NCBI GenBank assembly: GCA_964489835.1
Contig: CAZBBC010000021.1
Location: forward strand, 1 to 47,922
Source of the DNA: CAZBBC01 sp964489835
GTDB taxonomy: Bacteria > Calditrichota > Calditrichia > JAJRVZ01
DNA: 47,922 nucleotides
Direction of reading: 5' to 3'
The notes beneath the pieces are model-generated. The model searched no databases. It was given only the letters and a program-made list of their open reading frames with translations, and was not told where the DNA came from. The translations under genes were made by a program, and so were the position numbers. Shown here piece by piece: positions 43,471 to 47,922 of the stretch (the stretch's first letter is position 1; each line of letters begins with the position of its first letter).

Positions 43471-44901
43471 ATGATGCAAAAAGAAAATATTTTAATTGTC
43501 GATGACCAGGTGGAAATTTTGCACGCACTGGAAAGACTCTTAAAAGACGAGTATAATGTTTATACAGCTTCCGGCGGCGAACAAGCGCTTCAACAGCTCG
43601 ATAAACAGAGATTTGCGTTGGTATTGGCTGATCAACGCATGCCCGGAATGACCGGCGTTGAGTTTCTATCCAAATCGCTTATTATTCAATCTGACATTGT
43701 AAGAATCTTAATTACTGCCTATGCTGATATTCAGGCCTCGATTGATGCGGTTAATAAAGGTAAAATATATTATTATATATCTAAACCATGGGAGCCTGAA
43801 GATCTCCGGCTAATCGTTCAACGCGCTGTCGAACACTACCTCCTGCAGAAAAAAAATCAAAAACTCAGCGAAGAACTAAAAAAAGCAAATGAACTGCTCA
43901 AACGAGAAAACATATATCTCAGACAAAATATTCGTGGGGACTATGATTTCCGGAGCATCATCGGTCACAGTCCAAAAATGCTAGAAGTGTTCAAGTTAAC
44001 GGAAAAAGTGATTAATACGCCAACAACCGTTCTGCTTTTAGGGGAGACCGGGACTGGGAAGGAACTCTTGGCTCGGGCGATTCACTTTAACAGTTCACGT
44101 AAGGAATTAAATTTTATTGCTCAAAATTGCGGCGCTCTTCCCGACTCGCTTCTTGAAAGTGAACTTTTCGGGCATGTACGCGGTGCCTTCACCGGTGCCA
44201 TTGCAGATAAAAAAGGAATTTTTGAGATGGCCGACAAAGGGACGGTTTTTTTAGATGAACTAGCTGATACATCGGCAGCACTGCAATTGAGACTTTTGCG
44301 GATTTTACAGGAAGGTGAGTTCAAGGCAGTTGGCGGAACGAAAACCACGACTGTTGATGTACGTATTATTGCTGCAACAAATAAGGATCTTGAAAAAGAA
44401 ATATCATCAGGAAGATTCCGGGAAGATTTATACTATCGATTAAATGTTTTCCCCATTTATCTCCCCCCCCTGCGGGAAAGGCGTACAGATATCCCGGACC
44501 TTGTCACCCATTTTATTCAAAAATATTCTAAAAAAATCGAGAAAAATATTAATGGCATAGATCAGCAAGCGCTGCACTTGCTATCCCGCGCGCCTTTCCC
44601 GGGGAATATCAGAGAATTGGAGAATGAGATCGAACGCGCTCTCACTCTGGCCGATGATAATACACCGATTACTTCCGATCTTCTGTCCCCGCGTTTTCAC
44701 TCCCCGATCCCGGATGACGTGGTCAATGCACCCGACGGATCTCTGAAGGAGCAAGTTGAAACACTCGAAAAAAAGCTAATTATGGAGACACTTAAAGAAA
44801 CCAACGGCAACATCCTTCGGGCAGCCAAAAAACTCCATCTGAGCCGGGCAGGTCTTCACAAAAAATTGAATCGCTATCACATCCATCCCAAAGATCTGTA
44901 A
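43471..44901 (+). CDS. NtrC-family sigma-54-dependent response regulator, partner of the propeller kinase
   Basis: 476 residues. The receiver domain has D54 in VLADQRMPGMTG and the lysine in YYISKPWEPEDL, a 'YISKPW' style receiver. After a coiled-coil linker, the AAA+ domain has Walker A GETGTGKE (191-198), the sigma-54 contact loop GAFTGA (238-243) and GTVFLDELADT. The C-terminal Fis helix-turn-helix is NILRAAKKLHLSRAGLHKKL. All parts are intact, so it should activate a sigma-54 promoter when phosphorylated. AGGA lies seven bases before ATG 43471. The upstream kinase gene and the sigma-54-like site at 45022, 121 bases after its stop, suggest a local circuit. Its closest paralogue in the window is at 23140. 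Confidence 0.95.
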   Translation: MMQKENILIVDDQVEILHALERLLKDEYNVYTASGGEQALQQLDKQRFALVLADQRMPGMTGVEFLSKSLIIQSDIVRILITAYADIQASIDAVNKGKIYYYISKPWEPEDLRLIVQRAVEHYLLQKKNQKLSEELKKANELLKRENIYLRQNIRGDYDFRSIIGHSPKMLEVFKLTEKVINTPTTVLLLGETGTGKELLARAIHFNSSRKELNFIAQNCGALPDSLLESELFGHVRGAFTGAIADKKGIFEMADKGTVFLDELADTSAALQLRLLRILQEGEFKAVGGTKTTTVDVRIIAATNKDLEKEISSGRFREDLYYRLNVFPIYLPPLRERRTDIPDLVTHFIQKYSKKIEKNINGIDQQALHLLSRAPFPGNIRELENEIERALTLADDNTPITSDLLSPRFHSPIPDDVVNAPDGSLKEQVETLEKKLIMETLKETNGNILRAAKKLHLSRAGLHKKLNRYHIHPKDL

Positions 44902-44933
44902 ACAACGTATACATGTGCTGCATACAACGTTGT
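44902..44933. promoter_or_regulatory. Candidate upstream activator sites for the sigma-54 regulator
   Basis: ACAACGT occurs at 44902-44908 and again at 44924-44930, 22 bases apart, about two helix turns. The second copy lies in the palindrome ACAACGTTGT (44924-44933). They sit roughly 90-120 bases before the sigma-54-like promoter, a usual distance for NtrC-type enhancers. Binding is inferred only. Confidence 0.45.
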
Positions 44934-45021
44934 CATATTTGTTTTTTTTTACCTATTACTGATCCGTTATTTTATCTTTATATTTATAAATAACAATTAG
45001 TTAGGGAATATCGCCAAAAGA

Positions 45022-45037
45022 TGGTATGAAAGTTGTA
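45022..45037 (+). promoter_or_regulatory. Sigma-54-like (-24/-12) promoter before the Tyr/Ser-rich lipoprotein gene
   Basis: TGGTATGAAAGTTGTA has the correct spacing of the TGGCACG-N4-TTGCW consensus: TGG at -24, TTG at -12. Deviations are T for C twice in the -24 box, which is tolerated, and T for C in the -12 GC pair, which is the weak point. It lies 36 bases upstream of ATG 45073 and directly downstream of a sigma-54 activator gene. Confidence 0.55.
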
Positions 45038-45072
45038 CATATAATAAGTGGACCAATGAAAGAGGTGACGAA

Positions 45073-46239
45073 ATGTTAAAAGATAAATTATTTAAAAGCG
45101 CGATCTTCCTGACCATAATGATAGGCATGACCAGTTGCTATACGCGTCTTGGTTATGTCGATCAAGAACCTGTATATGAGGGTTATGGATATGAAGACGA
45201 GGCAAGCGGTGAAGAATATGCAGATGATGCTGACACCATTGTCTATTATGAAGATGATCTTGATGCCGATCAAATAGTGGTGCATCATTATGTAAATGTT
45301 CCGCCTTATTATTACGCGCGTAACATTTATTATGATCCTTACGATGACTGGTATTTTGAGCCTGGTTTCAATTTCTGGTATGGTTACTATACAGGACCTG
45401 GATACTATGGTAACTACTGTTATCAGCCATACGTTTACCCCTTTTGTTATTACCCGCCATATTATTATCAGGGATACCATTATTCGGGATGGTATGACTA
45501 TGGCTACTACGGATATTACAGCCCGCGCTATAACCATGGCTATAGCTCGAAATCATTTGGGAAAAGAGACTTTTCACGCCGTTCTCAAAATGTTTATGCC
45601 GGCCGTAAATCGATTCAAAGATCCAGCCCCCAGACAGCCGGTTCATATAAGGCAAGGTCAAAATCAGCGGATGATATTGAGAGAGTGGCAGTGGCCGGAA
45701 ATTCGGGAAACAAACGGCTGATTACCACCACAGAAAGACAGAAAACGAGCACACCTGCCGTTAAAAATGATAATGGCCGCACGACAATCAATAAACGCAC
45801 AACTGTAAAAGATACGAAACGTCCGACAATCCGGAAGCAGACTGTTAAAAAAAATGAGGGGGAGATTAACAGAATAAAACCGACAACATCATCGAATAAA
45901 AAATCACCAACGATTAAACGAACAGTGATTAAAAAGACAACAAGCAAATCTAAAACAACCAGTAGCTCTAGTCAGAAAAAATCCAAATCTACTGTTAAAC
46001 CAAAATCATCAACAACCTCGAAATCTTCATCCAGCCGGGTCTCCGGGTCCTCCTCGCGACGTTCCTCATCCTCAAGTGGATCAAGCGGTTCGTCTGGCCG
46101 GGTCTCAGGATCCTCTTCCCGGGGTTCATCCTCGGTCTCAGGTTCCCGCGGGTCTTCGGGAAGCGGCCGTTCCAGCAGTGGATCGCGCAGTTCATCAGGT
46201 TCGAGAAAAAGCAGTTCGGGTAGATCGAGCAGACGTTAA
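45073..46239 (+). CDS. Lipoprotein with acidic, Tyr-rich and Ser/Lys/Arg-rich segments
   Basis: 388 residues. The signal ends IMIGMTSC (Cys 22), a lipobox. Three compositional zones follow. Residues about 30-75 are acidic (YEDEASGEEYADDADTIVYY). About 75-155 are extremely rich in Tyr, Gly and Pro (PFCYYPPYYYQGYHYSGWYD). From about 160 the protein is basic and rich in Ser, Thr, Lys and Arg (STVKPKSSTTSKSSSSRVSG), ending in Ser/Gly/Arg repeats (SGSSSRGSSS) up to GRSSRR. I recognise no folded domain. Low complexity suggests an envelope or surface polymer-interacting protein; Tyr-rich segments could cross-link or self-assemble. AGAGGTGA precedes ATG 45073. It lies after the sigma-54-like promoter and 43 bases before the barrel gene. 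Confidence 0.8.
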   Translation: MLKDKLFKSAIFLTIMIGMTSCYTRLGYVDQEPVYEGYGYEDEASGEEYADDADTIVYYEDDLDADQIVVHHYVNVPPYYYARNIYYDPYDDWYFEPGFNFWYGYYTGPGYYGNYCYQPYVYPFCYYPPYYYQGYHYSGWYDYGYYGYYSPRYNHGYSSKSFGKRDFSRRSQNVYAGRKSIQRSSPQTAGSYKARSKSADDIERVAVAGNSGNKRLITTTERQKTSTPAVKNDNGRTTINKRTTVKDTKRPTIRKQTVKKNEGEINRIKPTTSSNKKSPTIKRTVIKKTTSKSKTTSSSSQKKSKSTVKPKSSTTSKSSSSRVSGSSSRRSSSSSGSSGSSGRVSGSSSRGSSSVSGSRGSSGSGRSSSGSRSSSGSRKSSSGRSSRR

Positions 46240-46282
46240 TCATGGAAATATTATCCAGTGGAATTGGTGAAGGGAGAATAAA

Positions 46283-47653
46283 ATGAAATTAATAAAAATA
46301 TTATACATCGGGTTGTTATCAACCGTACTCATCGCCCAGACGCCCGAGGAAGCCGTTGACTTTATGTATGACGAAGGTGGCGTGGGTATTAAGGCGCAGT
46401 CCATGGGGAATGCTTTTACGGGAGTAGCGGATGATTACAGTGCGATCTACTGGAATCCTGCAGGTCTTACGCAACTTGAAAGCAGCGAGATTGATGGTGG
46501 CTTATATCATCTCACTTTCAATAATAAAGCGACGTTCGCAGGTTCAACCATTTTAGATGATAGAAATTTTACAAAACTGCAATCACTAGGCCTCGCCTAT
46601 AAATTTCCTACGATACAAGGAAGTTTTGTGATGGCTTTTGGTTACAATCGCTTTAAAAGTTTCGATGAATACCTCTACTTCTCAGGATTCAGTAGTGATA
46701 TTATTGACCTTGGTTTTGAACTGGAAGATGAGACTGGGAATATTAACTACTACCCTTATGACGGAGATGCACAACGGACGGAAGAAATTCATCAGGAGGG
46801 CAATCTTAGTGCCTGGTCAATAGGAGGCGGTATTCAGGTTTCTCCAAGATTTGCGCTTGGCATTACGCTTGATATTTATTCCGGAAGCAGCCAGTACATC
46901 ATGGACTTTTATCAGGATGATACGGAAAATAACTATAATCAATATCCCTCCGATTATGACGCTTATGAATTGCATGATAAGATCTTAACCGATTTCAGCG
47001 GCTGGGGTCTTAAAATCGGCAGTCTTTTTCATCTATCAAAAGCCCTGCGCCTGGGATTAACCATCGACTTCCCCCGGTCTTTGGTCATTAATGAGACATA
47101 TTCCAGCCGAGATGTTATCTACTTCGATGACGGCTATAGTTCAGAGGCGGAATTATCATCCGGTGACTGGGAATATGTAGTAAAATATCCATTCAAATTT
47201 TCCGGCGGTGTTGCCTTTGATCTTGGACAATTCACCCTTGCCGGTTCTTTTGAATATAGAGATTGGACACAGGTCGAATTCGACATTCCCGACGATCGCG
47301 TTTATACAGAAGACTATGAGAGCCTGCTGGACGAGAACAAATTCTTTGCACAGGCATTTCAGTCAACGCTCGGTTATTCTTTCGGTGCGGAATTCCGGGT
47401 ACCAGGTTCCGGTATTAAATTACGCGGCGGCTACCGTTCAGTCCCTTCACCACTTGTCAGTCCTGATGAGACACTCGACCGAGAATATTTCAGCGCCGGG
47501 TTAGGTTATCAAATAGATAAAAATACGGTACTGAATTTCAGCTACACCCGTGGAGACTGGGAGAAATTCAGTTCTGATAATTTTACCCCTTCAGGTACTT
47601 CTGAAACAGTAAAAACAGATCGATTACTGGCAGGCGTAACATTCAAATTTTAA
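46283..47653 (+). CDS. FadL/PorV-like outer-membrane beta-barrel protein
   Basis: 456 residues with a signal peptide (MKLIKILYIGLLSTVLIAQT). The N-terminal GIKAQSMGNAFTGVADDYSA then IYWNPAGLTQLESSEID is the signature of the OmpP1/FadL/PorV superfamily (GAxxMGMGGAFTAVADDxSAIYWNPAG). About 14 beta strands follow, ending in the aromatic GVTFKF. FadL-type members import hydrophobic molecules; PorV-type members act in type IX secretion. Sequence alone does not decide between them. GAAGGGAG precedes ATG 46283. It shares a transcript with the lipoprotein gene upstream and is followed by a strong terminator, so the two form one unit. Confidence 0.9.
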   Translation: MKLIKILYIGLLSTVLIAQTPEEAVDFMYDEGGVGIKAQSMGNAFTGVADDYSAIYWNPAGLTQLESSEIDGGLYHLTFNNKATFAGSTILDDRNFTKLQSLGLAYKFPTIQGSFVMAFGYNRFKSFDEYLYFSGFSSDIIDLGFELEDETGNINYYPYDGDAQRTEEIHQEGNLSAWSIGGGIQVSPRFALGITLDIYSGSSQYIMDFYQDDTENNYNQYPSDYDAYELHDKILTDFSGWGLKIGSLFHLSKALRLGLTIDFPRSLVINETYSSRDVIYFDDGYSSEAELSSGDWEYVVKYPFKFSGGVAFDLGQFTLAGSFEYRDWTQVEFDIPDDRVYTEDYESLLDENKFFAQAFQSTLGYSFGAEFRVPGSGIKLRGGYRSVPSPLVSPDETLDREYFSAGLGYQIDKNTVLNFSYTRGDWEKFSSDNFTPSGTSETVKTDRLLAGVTFKF

Positions 47654-47686
47654 CAATCTTCAAAAAGTCCCACCCGTAGGTCCACG

Positions 47687-47722
47687 AGCATCCGGAGCAG
47701 TGCGCGCTCCGGATGCTTTTTT
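47687..47722 (+). terminator. Rho-independent terminator after the barrel gene
   Basis: AGCATCCGGAGC (47687-47698) pairs perfectly with GCTCCGGATGCT (47706-47717) across a 7-base loop, followed by a T-run. It closes the lipoprotein-barrel unit. The remaining 200 bases to the right edge are A/T-rich and hold no feature I can support. Confidence 0.95.
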
Positions 47723-47922
47723 ATTGCGGAAAATAAAACGATTCTTTTTACCAACCTATAATATATTTTGTATGTTGACCAACAAATCTAAAAAATCAAG
47801 ACATCATTTTATGTCGCGACTACCTCCTAACACAAGAAATATCATCGGTTTAGATATTTTAATTTTGGTCATATCTTTTAACCTGAATTATTCATAAAAT
47901 TAAATATTTAAGTCTATAAATA

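Noticed and set aside
45088..45947. Long open frames opposite and beside the Tyr/Ser-rich lipoprotein gene
   Set aside because: They mirror the low-complexity codons of the 45073 gene, have no ribosome sites and show no domain.
47700..47897. Small gene at the right edge
   Set aside because: It begins inside the terminator hairpin of the barrel gene, has no ribosome site and no recognisable sequence.

Overview
The window comes from the chromosome of a Gram-negative bacterium of moderate to low GC content. It is most likely a member of the FCB superphylum, in or near Calditrichota, Marinimicrobia or Ignavibacteriota. The clues are a C-terminal YPNPFNPSTTI-type sorting/FlgD-like domain at the left edge, a PorV/FadL-like outer-membrane protein, a Ser/Thr kinase with TolB-like and TPR parts next to a tricorn protease homologue, and many short palindromic intergenic repeats. 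Phylum placement is inference. A 10-base N run at 13571-13580 is a scaffold join, so the sequence is probably a metagenome-derived or draft assembly. I see no rRNA, tRNA, CRISPR array, prophage or intact insertion sequence.

Layout. 1-320: end of a secreted protein. 434-7499 (minus): M29-type aminopeptidase, then a coupled pair of tricorn-like protease and kinase-TPR protein. 7846-14619: signalling genes of the partner-switching type (two STAS proteins, a GAF-PP2C phosphatase and, on the plus strand, an RsbW-like ATPase), plus a tandem ABM-like protein. lipA, fabH and a VanZ-like gene lie among them. 14771-21127 (plus): housekeeping genes mnmA, a GlmU-type uridylyltransferase lacking its acetyltransferase half, a small envelope protein, then an apparent operon of LytR_C protein, rsfS, argS and a PfkB kinase. 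21121-26105 (minus): a REC-histidine kinase hybrid, a tiny DHp-like protein whose phospho-acceptor His is replaced by Glu, an NtrC-type regulator, and gltX.

26608-28161 is accessory DNA: a mazEF-type toxin-antitoxin cassette with a perfect 17-bp inverted repeat overlapping a near-consensus promoter, next to decaying fragments of TPR, lipoprotein and leucine-rich-repeat genes. Then come glgX, a YciB-like membrane domain fused to a NUDIX hydrolase, a SWIM-SNF2 helicase, an SH3 lipoprotein, and a BtuFCD/FecBCD-type ABC importer.

The most interesting region is 40149-47653. A 1075-residue sensor kinase carries a seven-bladed FG-GAP/VCBS propeller and an ASPIC/UnbV domain on the periplasmic side, followed by three membrane helices, a GAF domain and a kinase core. 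A sigma-54-dependent regulator follows it. Between that regulator and the next gene lies a sigma-54-like promoter with paired upstream half-sites. This promoter would drive an unusual lipoprotein (acidic, then Tyr-rich, then Ser/Lys/Arg-rich) and a FadL/PorV-like barrel. I propose that these four genes form one envelope-sensing and response module; that link is inference from gene order and promoter position.

Intergenic DNA is crowded with repeat families: a composite element seen in seven places, a pair of ~160-bp elements about 8 kb apart, and several C-rich/G-rich hairpins. One repeat copy appears to have been translated into the C-terminus of the ABC substrate-binding protein.
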